Below, piece by piece: positions 1 through 6,396 of a stretch of 15,370 nt of DNA. The translations under genes were made by a program, and so were the position numbers. Each line of letters opens with the position of its first letter. Within the stretch, counting starts at the first letter, position 1. The stretch covers positions 1 through 15,370 of the forward strand of contig CALFLU010000074.1 of the NCBI GenBank assembly GCA_937880125.1, written 5' to 3'. Source of the stretch: an uncultured Eubacteriaceae bacterium. GTDB taxonomy: Bacteria; Bacillota; Clostridia; Eubacteriales; UBA1433. Below the pieces are notes generated by a model. It did no database searches and was not told the DNA's origin. It worked only from the letters and a program-made list of their open reading frames with translations.

Positions 1-565
1 GATAATTTGCAATTTTGGGCAGTGCATTGGTGACCTTAGACAAAAAAGTCGATTTTCCGACATTGGGAAAGCCCACCAAACCCACATCGGCCAACATTTT
101 TAATTCCAATATCAATTCTATTTCTTCGCCCTTTTGCCCGGGCTCCGCAAAACGGGGCGCCTGTCTTATGGAGGTGGCAAAGTGCTGATTGCCCTTGCCG
201 CCCTTGCCGCCCTTTGCCGTAACTGCTTGTTGTCCTTCTTCTACCAAATCACTCAAAACCTTATTGGAGTGGCGCTCTTTGATGATGGTTCCCACAGGTA
301 CGGTAATTAATAAATTTTTTCCGCTTTTTCCGGATTTGTTGTTTCCTTGTCCGTTTTCACCGTTTTCCGCTTTATATTCTTTTTTATAGCGAAACTTAAG
401 AAGGGTGTTGAGGCTCTTGTCCGCCACAAATATCACGTCACCACCCTTGCCGCCGTCTCCACCTGCAGGCCCGCCGTCGGGCACATATTTTTCCCTGCGA
501 AAAGCCATGCTGCCATCGCCGCCCTTGCCTGCCTTTATTGCAATTTTTACATAATCCACAAACAT
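1..565 (-). CDS. obgE: GTPase ObgE/CgtA, ribosome assembly (3' part outside window)
   Basis: Obg-family GTPase, a conserved bacterial factor in late 50S subunit assembly and stress responses. The 188 codons present start at an ATG at 565-563 (MFVDYVKIAIKAGKGGDG). They cover the glycine-rich Obg fold, with GG/GGKGG repeats at about residues 13-45 and again near 125-135, and then enter the G domain. The Walker A (G1) motif GFPNVGKST lies at residues 165-173. The reading frame runs off the left edge, so the G2-G5 motifs and any C-terminal OCT domain cannot be seen; family members are usually about 425-460 residues. AGCAGG a few bases upstream of the ATG is a moderate ribosome binding site. The position after rplU-prp-rpmA is the classic Firmicutes arrangement and supports the call. 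Identity is secure. Confidence 0.96.
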   Translation of the reverse strand, partial: MFVDYVKIAIKAGKGGDGSMAFRREKYVPDGGPAGGDGGKGGDVIFVADKSLNTLLKFRYKKEYKAENGENGQGNNKSGKSGKNLLITVPVGTIIKERHSNKVLSDLVEEGQQAVTAKGGKGGKGNQHFATSIRQAPRFAEPGQKGEEIELILELKMLADVGLVGFPNVGKSTFLSKVTNALPKIANY

Positions 566-609
566 AATTTTTGCCTGCTTTACTTTTTTTTCTTCAAAAT
601 ATAGCACAA

Positions 610-635
610 GCCCGACACCCCGTAAAGTGCCGGGC
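610..635 (-). terminator. GC-rich hairpin between rpmA and obgE (weak terminator or attenuator)
   Basis: In the minus-strand transcript GCCCGGCAC pairs with GUGUCGGGC, a 9-bp stem with one G-U pair and an 8-nt loop. It sits 55 nt after the rpmA stop and 45 nt before obgE. The bases that follow (UUGUGCUAUAUUUUG) are only partly U-rich. Partial termination or mRNA processing that lowers obgE expression relative to the ribosomal genes is more likely than a full stop. The function is inferred; the stem is seen. Confidence 0.5.
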
Positions 636-690
636 CGTAAGATGCTCTTTAACGCCCTTGCATAGAATCAAATGTTATTTTGTATCCGTC

Positions 691-981
691 TTAGACTCTC
701 GGATACACACTGACTTGCTTGCGACTTTTGTCTTTGCGCTCAAATCGCACCACACCATCCACCAACGCAAAGAGTGTGTCATCTGTTCCTCTGCCTACGT
801 TGTTACCGGGGTGTATTTTTGTTCCGCGTTGGCGAACCAAGATGTTGCCCGACAACACAAACTGACCATCTGCGCGCTTTGCGCCAAGTCGTTTGGATTC
901 ACTGTCTCTTCCGTTTCTGGAACTGCCCACACCTTTTTTATGTGCCAACAATTGCAGGTTGCTGATATTCAATCGAATCAT
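691..981 (-). CDS. rpmA: 50S ribosomal protein L27, precursor form
   Basis: Large-subunit protein whose mature N-terminus reaches toward the peptidyl-transferase centre. The 96-residue product has the diagnostic core HKKGVGSSRNGRDSESKRLG followed by KRADGQFV, and GTKIHPGNNVGRG further on. The start is fixed by an ATGA overlap with prp and a strong AGGAGG 7 nt upstream. Residues 1-12 (MIRLNISNLQLL) precede AHKKG and match the removable prosequence of Firmicutes L27. Known prosequences usually end LQFF or LQLF before the Ala and are about 9 residues long; this one ends LQLL and is about 12 long. The adjacent prp gene would provide the processing protease. Identity is certain; the exact cleavage point is inferred. 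Confidence 0.97.
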   Translation of the reverse strand: MIRLNISNLQLLAHKKGVGSSRNGRDSESKRLGAKRADGQFVLSGNILVRQRGTKIHPGNNVGRGTDDTLFALVDGVVRFERKDKSRKQVSVYPRV

Positions 982-1316
982 TTTTTTACCTCCTCATAGG
1001 CCGCCGTCACATACTCTGCATTTTCTTCCGCAATGTTTTGTATTGCGTTTGCAAAACTCTGCAGCAATATTTGCGACGCCGCCATGGCATTTTCATCGTT
1101 TTGCGCGGCAAGTCGAAAATAAATATCTCCTTCGCCGACACTTTTTTCAATTTTTGCATGTGCCACATGCTCCAGTCCGTTTATCGTCGATAGTGCCAAA
1201 ACGGACACTGCACTGCAAATAACATCGGATCCGTAAGTTGCCTTGCCGGCGTGTCCGCGTATTTTTGCGCCTAAAACATGGTGTGCTTGATCATGCAAAA
1301 TATTAATGGCAATCAT
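978..1316 (-). CDS. prp: Prp, cysteine protease that trims ribosomal protein L27
   Basis: Small ribosomal-processing cysteine protease (older name YsxB/DUF464). It removes the N-terminal extension of L27 in Firmicutes and relatives, a step shown to be essential in Staphylococcus aureus. The 112-residue protein has the expected dyad, His22 in RGHAG and Cys34 in SDVICSAVS, with the family's spacing. It starts 3 nt after the rplU stop and overlaps rpmA by 4 nt (ATGA). Its last codons (EEVKK) carry the rpmA ribosome binding site, so protease and substrate are probably made in step. No residue required for catalysis appears to be missing. Confidence 0.94.
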   Translation of the reverse strand: MIAINILHDQAHHVLGAKIRGHAGKATYGSDVICSAVSVLALSTINGLEHVAHAKIEKSVGEGDIYFRLAAQNDENAMAASQILLQSFANAIQNIAEENAEYVTAAYEEVKK

Positions 1317-1319
1317 TGT

Positions 1320-1637
1320 TTAATTGAGTTCGATTTTCGAAATTTCCAACTTTGTAAAGGGTTGTCTGTGACCTTGCTTGCGTCTGTAATCTTTTTTGCG
1401 CTTATACTTGAAGACGATGATTTTTTCGCTTCGTCCGTCTTCAAGCGCTTTGGCCACAACCTTTGCACCTTCAACGTAGGGATTGCCGCAAGTTACATTG
1501 TCCCCGTCAACAACCATCAGCACTTCTTTGATGTCAATTTCATCGTTGCCGTTGTCTCTGGTTATTTTTTCCACCTGAATCACATCGCCTTCGCTGACGC
1601 GATATTGCTTGCCGCCTGTTTTAATCACTGCGTACAT
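1320..1637 (-). CDS. rplU: 50S ribosomal protein L21
   Basis: Large-subunit protein L21 that binds 23S rRNA. The 105-residue product begins MYAVIKTGGKQYRVSEGD, the family signature, and has the basic C-terminal block KYKRKKDYRRKQGHRQPFT typical of L21. Length fits the usual 100-105 residues. The ATG is preceded by GAGGAGGT at about 7 nt. It is the first gene of rplU-prp-rpmA-obgE and lies behind a consensus promoter and a probable L21 leader. Nothing is unusual in the protein. Confidence 0.98.
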   Translation of the reverse strand: MYAVIKTGGKQYRVSEGDVIQVEKITRDNGNDEIDIKEVLMVVDGDNVTCGNPYVEGAKVVAKALEDGRSEKIIVFKYKRKKDYRRKQGHRQPFTKLEISKIELN

Positions 1638-1716
1638 TAAGTTTACCTCCTCTATCCAACCTCGCCAAAACCAGGTGCGCAGCGCGCTTAAAACCTGTTT
1701 TGTGCGGATACATGCT
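1638..1716 (-). ncRNA. Probable L21 leader (cis-regulatory 5' UTR of rplU)
   Basis: About 78 nt separate the predicted transcription start from the rplU ATG. In the transcript CAAAACAGG (1702-1694) pairs with CCUGGUUUUG (1675-1666) with one bulged G. CGC/GCG extends the outer stem, and an inner GCGC/GCGC hairpin caps it. The leader ends in the rplU ribosome binding site. Firmicutes rplU genes carry a known structured leader (Rfam L21_leader) thought to mediate autoregulation by L21. Position and fold fit, but I could not score it against the covariance model. Confidence 0.65.
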
Positions 1717-1721
1717 CAAAA

Positions 1722-1750
1722 ATTATAATCGCAAATGCACTATTTGTCAA
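1722..1750 (-). promoter_or_regulatory. Consensus sigma-A promoter of rplU-prp-rpmA-obgE
   Basis: Perfect -35 TTGACA (1750-1745) and perfect -10 TATAAT (1727-1722) with a 17-nt spacer on the minus strand. Transcription would start near 1715. The -35 box overlaps the TGA stop codon of the upstream amidase gene, so the ribosomal operon has its own strong promoter with no spare intergenic DNA. Confidence 0.9.
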
Positions 1751-2649
1751 ATCTTTTCTTTTGCTTTGAAGTAAGCATCAATGCCATCGGCGATGGCTTT
1801 GGCCGTTGCCTTTTGGTTATCGGCGTTGTTTAATTGTTCCAATTCCGCTTCGTTTGTCATAAACCCGCATTCAACCATTACGCCCACCACATGCGCCTGG
1901 CGCAGTATTTGCAAATTTTGATTGATGACGGTGTTTTCTTTTTTCTCCGAAAGCGGCTTTACAAACTCCAACGTACTCATGCTTGCATACAAATTGTCCG
2001 CCACGGCCTTGCTTTCCGCAACTAAGCCCACCGACGTCAAATCAAAAATTTGAAACTTGCTGGCATTTTTTTCGAGATCAAAGCTTTTTTCCTTGGTGCC
2101 GTCCTGGTAAAAGAGACGTCCGTTTTCTTCCTTGATCATCTTATAAACGCCGGAATTATATTTCACATATTGCCCGTCATAGGCATCTGTCTTTTTGTCG
2201 TTATAAATAATTGTAAAGCCTTTGACCGAGGCATCTTCGTTGGCATTGTGATGGATGCTAATCAGCAAATCAGGCCAGCTTTCATTTAAAATTCGCACTC
2301 GCTCGTTGAGGGATTTTTGCTCACTGCTTCCCAGTTTGCGCGTTTCAATGACCGTGTATCCGCGATTGAGCAGTTCTTCTTTCAATGCCTTGCAAACAGC
2401 ATCATTGAGCATAAATTCATTGATACCCCCCGGTGCCACGGCCCCTTTGTCAGCCTGGGAGTCATGCCCCGAATCAATGGCAATCACCAAATTGTTTGGC
2501 GTCACACTGGGCGTGCTCTCTTTTTCCATCAGCCCGCCCACAACAGAAATGACGAGCTTCACAAAAAGTATCATTGCAATAAGCAATACTGCAATGATAA
2601 TAAAAAATCTTGGTTTTACACGATATTTTCGTCGGCGCTTTTTTGCCAC
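1747..2649 (-). CDS. Membrane-anchored N-acetylmuramoyl-L-alanine amidase (Amidase_3 family)
   Basis: Zinc amidase that cuts the bond between N-acetylmuramic acid and L-alanine in peptidoglycan. With the GTG start at 2649 the protein has 300 residues: a basic N-terminus (AKKRRRK), one membrane segment at about 15-38, then an extracellular catalytic domain. Likely zinc ligands are His62 (IDSGH), Glu78 (GGINE) and His133 (SIHHNAN); the catalytic Glu260 lies in VMVECGFMTNEAE. I chose the GTG because AAGGAG lies 6 nt upstream and it follows the previous stop codon by one base. An in-frame ATG at 2685 would add 12 residues and overlap the upstream gene by 35 nt. The stretch between His133 and Glu260 is longer than I expect for the family. 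Cell separation, sporulation or remodelling cannot be told apart from sequence. Confidence 0.87.
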   Translation of the reverse strand: MAKKRRRKYRVKPRFFIIIAVLLIAMILFVKLVISVVGGLMEKESTPSVTPNNLVIAIDSGHDSQADKGAVAPGGINEFMLNDAVCKALKEELLNRGYTVIETRKLGSSEQKSLNERVRILNESWPDLLISIHHNANEDASVKGFTIIYNDKKTDAYDGQYVKYNSGVYKMIKEENGRLFYQDGTKEKSFDLEKNASKFQIFDLTSVGLVAESKAVADNLYASMSTLEFVKPLSEKKENTVINQNLQILRQAHVVGVMVECGFMTNEAELEQLNNADNQKATAKAIADGIDAYFKAKEKI

Positions 2650-2650
2650 A

Positions 2651-3646
2651 TCAGTCTCCTTGCACGGCAAAACGCCCTTGCTCAATGCTGCGTATTGCCT
2701 TTTGTATCGATAACATATCCTCCGGTTTCAGCTTAATTTTTGAGTCGCTGATATAGGAAAAGTTTTTTTCTGTTCTTTCTAGACTCTGTTCGTCCTGGGC
2801 TGTCTTTCTTATTTGCGCGGCAGCCTGCTCAAAATCTATCACCGCTGCTTCGTCTGACGGCTGCACAAATTCTTTTTGTTCTTCCGCCACAGGCGCTGCC
2901 TGCTGCGCAAGCGACTGCTCCGGTTCAAGAATGGGTGCTGTTTTTTCATAGACATCCGTCGTTGTATCTACAAGCCCCTCCGATTGACTCTCCGGTGCAA
3001 TCGTGGTGTCTGTTGCCTTTTTTACTTCTAGTGCGTCAGCCTCTGCAGGTGTTTCGACTTTTTTTGTCGTCGTCTCTTCTTGCACCTGCCGGCATTTTTT
3101 TTCTTTGAGTGCTTGCTCTTTTTGAAGAATCATATGCACCGCAGGGCGAAATATCTCTTTAACATCTGTCTCTGCCGCTTGTTTTGCTTCTACACTTTGC
3201 TGCATTTTTTCTTCGAGAATTTTCTTCGGAATCATGCGCTGAACATAGTCAATTTCTTCCAAAATCGCCTGTCGCTCTTCAATTTCAATCAAACGTGTCG
3301 CCAGACGGTTTTCTTTTTCGTCCATCTCATTGAGTTTGCGCCGCATGCTGCTTGAAATGGATTTTAACTCCCCGATGAGCATATCCGCCGCATATTCTTT
3401 GAGTTTTTTGGTCATGTCTTTATTTTTCGCATAGACATACTCGTCGCTGCCGCCAAAGTCGGCATTAGAAAACTTGCGCACTGTTTCGTGACGCAGATGC
3501 GCAATTAAATTTTGTTTTTCTTCCAATTCGCGTCTCAAGTTTTTTAATGCGTTTTCATATAAAAACACACTGTCCAACTCGTCACTGTCCACTGCAGACG
3601 CAAAAGGTGCGGAAAAATCCTTGTTTTCCTTATCCTTCATGTGCAT
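2651..3646 (-). CDS. Hypothetical protein with coiled coil and acidic linker
   Basis: I do not recognise this 331-residue protein. Residues about 25-175 are strongly charged and probably helical or coiled coil (ENALKNLRRELEEKQ, RRKLNEMDEKENRLATRL, EKMQQSVEAKQAAE). Residues about 180-290 are a low-complexity Glu/Ala/Thr/Pro-rich linker, likely disordered. The end, about 295-331, is a short mixed segment (KIKLKPEDMLSIQKAIRS). No signal peptide, membrane segment or metal-binding cysteine pattern is visible, so it is probably cytoplasmic. It is followed after one base by the amidase and is likely co-transcribed with it. GGGAG lies 3 nt before the first ATG (3646) and 9 nt before a second in-frame ATG (3640), so the start could be either. 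A scaffold or cell-division role is only a guess from architecture and neighbour. Confidence 0.8.
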   Translation of the reverse strand: MHMKDKENKDFSAPFASAVDSDELDSVFLYENALKNLRRELEEKQNLIAHLRHETVRKFSNADFGGSDEYVYAKNKDMTKKLKEYAADMLIGELKSISSSMRRKLNEMDEKENRLATRLIEIEERQAILEEIDYVQRMIPKKILEEKMQQSVEAKQAAETDVKEIFRPAVHMILQKEQALKEKKCRQVQEETTTKKVETPAEADALEVKKATDTTIAPESQSEGLVDTTTDVYEKTAPILEPEQSLAQQAAPVAEEQKEFVQPSDEAAVIDFEQAAAQIRKTAQDEQSLERTEKNFSYISDSKIKLKPEDMLSIQKAIRSIEQGRFAVQGD

Positions 3647-3688
3647 TGACTCCCAAATGTCTGTGGTATCCGTATTTGCTAATAATTT

Positions 3689-3717
3689 ATTATACCCTAT
3701 AACAATATAATTTGGAA
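3689..3717 (-). promoter_or_regulatory. Candidate sigma-A promoter for the coiled-coil/amidase unit
   Basis: On the minus strand a perfect -10 TATAAT (3694-3689) follows a weak -35 TTCCAA (3717-3712) at 17 nt. It lies 43 nt upstream of the coiled-coil gene start in the 133-nt gap after rnfB. The -10 box and position are good and the -35 is poor, so activator help or moderate strength is likely. Confidence 0.5.
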
Positions 3718-3719
3718 AT

Positions 3720-3751
3720 AGAAAATCGATATTTTCTTATAATTGAAAATA
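3720..3751. repeat. AT-rich overlapping inverted repeats after rnfB
   Basis: On the plus strand AGAAAAT (3720-3726) is inverted as ATTTTCT (3731-3737), and TATTTTC (3730-3736) is inverted again as GAAAATA (3745-3751). The two hairpins share an arm and are mutually exclusive. The element lies 28 nt after the rnfB stop and just upstream of the candidate promoter. It could be a weak terminator of the rnf operon or an operator. The stems are nearly all A-T, so chance is possible. Confidence 0.4.
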
Positions 3752-3779
3752 ACCTGCATTTACATTTCTGTTTTTCTGC

Positions 3780-4577
3780 TTAGTCTTTGTGTATTGCGCC
3801 GGTGGGGCATTTTTTTACACAAGCGCCGCAGTTGACGCATTTTTCAAAATCAATCACCGCCAAATTGTCCACCATGGTAATGGCATCAAACTTACACTCC
3901 TTGGCGCAAAGCCCGCAACCGATGCATGCAGCGGTGCACACCTCTCGCGCTTCTTTTCCTTTGCGGTTTGTTTTACAAAACACATGTACCCTCGAATTGA
4001 TGGGCACACGCTTGATAATTTTTTTCGGACAAACTTTTTCGCAGGCGCCGCACCCCGTGCATTGTGATTCGTCCACATACACACGTCCTGTTTCGTGGTC
4101 TATGTGAATGGCGTCAAACACACAAGCCTTTTTGCAGGTGCCATATCCCATGCAGCCAAATTCGCACACCTTGTCCCCTTGCATGGCAACCATTGCCTCG
4201 CGGCAATCTTTGACGCCCTGATATTTAAATTTGCGCTTCGATTTTTCGCCGACGCCCCCACACATAATCACAGCCTTTTGTCTGTCGATGTTTCCGGCGT
4301 CGGTGCCCAAAATATCACTCACCACCGCCAGCCTCTCCAGACTCATAGACGGGCACACATTGGCCTTGACTTCGCCTCTGGCAACCGCCGCTGCCATGTC
4401 GTCGCATCCCGCATAACCGCAGGCACCGCAGTTGGCTCCGGGCAGTGCTGCGCGCACCTGTTCAACTTTAGGATCCTGTGCCACTTCAAATTTTTTAGCG
4501 GCATAAGCCAGCAATCCGCCAAAAACCAAACCCATTCCCCCAAGCCACAAAACCGGACTTACTATATTTTCAAACAT
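3780..4577 (-). CDS. rnfB: Rnf complex subunit RnfB, polyferredoxin
   Basis: Membrane-anchored iron-sulfur subunit, the likely entry point for electrons from reduced ferredoxin into the Rnf complex. The 265-residue protein has an N-terminal membrane helix (about 5-27). A four-cysteine Fe-S domain follows (Cys50, Cys53, Cys58, Cys75 in NCGACGYAGC...CP). Four further ferredoxin-type cysteine groups follow it: CEFGCMGYGTCKKAC, CTGCGACEKVCP, CTAACIGCGLCAKEC and CVNCGACVKKCP. It starts 12 nt after rnfA behind an excellent AGGAGGAG site and ends the operon. Number and order of cysteine groups fit clostridial RnfB. Cluster types are inferred from spacing. Confidence 0.96.
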   Translation of the reverse strand: MFENIVSPVLWLGGMGLVFGGLLAYAAKKFEVAQDPKVEQVRAALPGANCGACGYAGCDDMAAAVARGEVKANVCPSMSLERLAVVSDILGTDAGNIDRQKAVIMCGGVGEKSKRKFKYQGVKDCREAMVAMQGDKVCEFGCMGYGTCKKACVFDAIHIDHETGRVYVDESQCTGCGACEKVCPKKIIKRVPINSRVHVFCKTNRKGKEAREVCTAACIGCGLCAKECKFDAITMVDNLAVIDFEKCVNCGACVKKCPTGAIHKD

Positions 4578-4589
4578 CTTTTTCTCCTC

Positions 4590-5162
4590 CTAAATCATTC
4601 CCGAAAATCCCATAAAAGCAATGGACATCAACGATGCCGTAATCAATGCTATGGGAAATCCCTGCAACGCTTTGGGAATCGGAGAATACTCCATTCTTTC
4701 CCTTATCGCCGCAAACAACACAATGGCCAATGTAAAACCGACCGCGGCCGCGGCACCAAAGACGATGCTTTCAATAAAGTTATATTCGTTTTGAATGTTC
4801 AAAATCGCCGCACCCAATACCGCACAGTTTGTTGTAATCAACGGCAAATATACACCCAATGCCTGATAAAGAGAGGGGCTGATTTTTTTAATGACCAATT
4901 CCACAAATTGCACCAGCGCGGCTATAACCAAAATAAAGGCGATGGTTTGCAAATAAGCGATATCGAATTTTTCCAAAATGGCATATTGCACCACATAGGT
5001 AATGGCCGAGGCCAGCGTCATAACAAAAATAACCGCCGCACCCATGCCAATGGCCGTCTCCACCTTTTTGCTGACACCCAAAAACGGGCAAATGCCTAAA
5101 AATTTTACAAGTACAAAGTTGTTTATTAAAACAGCACCTACAACAATCAAAATCAAATTCAT
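4590..5162 (-). CDS. rnfA: Rnf complex subunit RnfA, integral membrane
   Basis: Hydrophobic 190-residue subunit, expected to have six transmembrane helices and to pair with RnfE. The opening region NNFVLVKFLGICPFLGVSKK is the family signature. Cys25 (GICP) and Cys113 (TTNCAVLG) are the conserved residues which, with their RnfE partners, are known in Rnf and Na+-NQR to hold an iron-sulfur cluster inside the membrane. The ATG overlaps the rnfE stop by 1 nt (TAATG), with AGGTGA 7 nt upstream. Homologous to NqrE; the Rnf assignment rests on the operon, which has RnfB and RnfC. Confidence 0.96.
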   Translation of the reverse strand: MNLILIVVGAVLINNFVLVKFLGICPFLGVSKKVETAIGMGAAVIFVMTLASAITYVVQYAILEKFDIAYLQTIAFILVIAALVQFVELVIKKISPSLYQALGVYLPLITTNCAVLGAAILNIQNEYNFIESIVFGAAAAVGFTLAIVLFAAIRERMEYSPIPKALQGFPIALITASLMSIAFMGFSGMI

Positions 5163-5782
5163 TATTTTTCACCTGCCTGTGCTCTTTTTTCTTTGCGCTT
5201 ATATTCGATCAAATTCACCAGTCCCATAAGAATACCCAATGTCAAAAACGCTCCCGGCGGCTGAATAAATATCATAGCGGGCTCATAGGAAGCACCCAAC
5301 AGTTGCAGTCCGAAGACGCTGCCCGCACCGAGAATTTCGCGCACAATGCCCAAAATGGTCAAGGCCAGTGTAAAGCCCAGACCCATGCCCACTCCGTCCG
5401 CAAAAGAGTTGAGAACGGTGTTTTGATTTGCGAAAGCTTCCGCACGTTGAATAATAATACAGTTTACAACAATCAGCGGTATATATATGCCCAGCGCCTC
5501 AAACAGTGAAGGAACAAAAGCTTCCAATAACATCGAAACAATCGTCACAAAGGAGGCGATGACCACGACGAATATCGGGATTCTGATTTTATTCGGAATA
5601 ATTTTACGCATGGCCGAAAGCACAACATTTGAACCCACCAACACTGCCATGGTCGACAACCCCATGCCAAGCCCGTTGATGGCTGAAGTGGTAACCGCCA
5701 GCGTAGGACACATCCCTATGACCAATCGAAAGATCGGGTTTTCGGATAAAATTCCGTTTTTAACATGTCTTAGTACACCCAT
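5162..5782 (-). CDS. rnfE: Rnf complex subunit RnfE, integral membrane
   Basis: Hydrophobic 206-residue partner of RnfA, related to NqrD. The signature NPIFRLVIGMCPTLAVTTSA is at residues 15-34. Cys25 (GMCP) and Cys108 (VVNCIIIQ) are the counterparts of the RnfA cysteines and likely ligate the shared intramembrane iron-sulfur cluster. Several hydrophobic helices follow, and the C-terminus is basic (EYKRKEKRAQAGEK). The start lies one base after the rnfG stop, with GAGGTGA 6 nt upstream. It is the usual rnfG-rnfE-rnfA neighbour, and nothing is truncated. Confidence 0.95.
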   Translation of the reverse strand: MGVLRHVKNGILSENPIFRLVIGMCPTLAVTTSAINGLGMGLSTMAVLVGSNVVLSAMRKIIPNKIRIPIFVVVIASFVTIVSMLLEAFVPSLFEALGIYIPLIVVNCIIIQRAEAFANQNTVLNSFADGVGMGLGFTLALTILGIVREILGAGSVFGLQLLGASYEPAMIFIQPPGAFLTLGILMGLVNLIEYKRKEKRAQAGEK

Positions 5783-5783
5783 C

Positions 5784-6395
5784 TCATTTCACCTCACTGT
5801 CTTGTGCGCTTGAAAGTGCATTATACGCATCAAAGGCACTGTTTATGCCCAAGGCCGCTGCCTTTGAAGAGATTGTGGCACCTGTTACGGCCTGCACCTG
5901 CGTCTCATTCTTTATTTCGCCTTTAACAATCGACAGCGGGCTGACAGCCGTTTTGCCCGTTACTTGTCCGTAAAACGGATCTACGGCGATTTTATCGCCC
6001 AATCCTGCCGTCTCACTGTGTGAAAGAATATTGTATCCAATCAGTTTTCCCGTATTGTCAATGCCCACCAACATGGTGATGTCTCCGCCAAAGCCCGCAA
6101 CAGCAACTTTGATGGCATAGCCCACCACATTGCCTTCTGCCGTGGCCGTGCTTACCGAAAGCACATTTTTCAAGTTTTCGGCACCGTCTTTTTCAAATAA
6201 GGTCTTCATTTCAGCCTCGTCCATATCTTCAAAATCTTTGCCGTCAGGCAACACAATTTGTTTTGCTTCAATTTCGTTTTTCGCCGCATTTTCAGCTATC
6301 TTCGGTGCCGTCACAGCATTGGTCATCGCCAACAGCGCTGCGGCAACCGCACAAATTGCAAAGAGAATCAGTCCTAATTTTCGTATTTCTTTCAT
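5784..6395 (-). CDS. rnfG: Rnf complex subunit RnfG, covalent flavoprotein
   Basis: Extracytoplasmic flavin subunit tethered by one N-terminal helix (about residues 7-29). The 203-residue protein carries the flavinylation motif TGATIS, with Thr174 the predicted attachment site for FMN through a phosphoester bond; this chemistry is established for RnfG and NqrC. The FMN-binding domain includes the conserved stretch HSETAGLGDKI. It starts one base after rnfD with GAGGTGA 6 nt upstream and ends EVK, where the codons double as the ribosome binding site for rnfE. An Apbe-type flavin transferase would be needed and is not encoded in this window. Confidence 0.95.
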   Translation of the reverse strand: MKEIRKLGLILFAICAVAAALLAMTNAVTAPKIAENAAKNEIEAKQIVLPDGKDFEDMDEAEMKTLFEKDGAENLKNVLSVSTATAEGNVVGYAIKVAVAGFGGDITMLVGIDNTGKLIGYNILSHSETAGLGDKIAVDPFYGQVTGKTAVSPLSIVKGEIKNETQVQAVTGATISSKAAALGINSAFDAYNALSSAQDSEVK

Positions 6396-6396
6396 G

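Noticed and set aside
2650..2685. ATG at 2685 as the amidase start
   Set aside because: It would overlap the upstream gene by 35 nt and has no good ribosome binding site, whereas GTG at 2649 has AAGGAG at ideal spacing. Kept as an alternative only.
4095..5099. Plus-strand open frame of 334 codons opposite rnfB and rnfA
   Set aside because: Its translation is rich in His, Arg, Asn and Cys with no family motif or ribosome binding site, and it lies antisense to two certain genes. It is a shadow frame.
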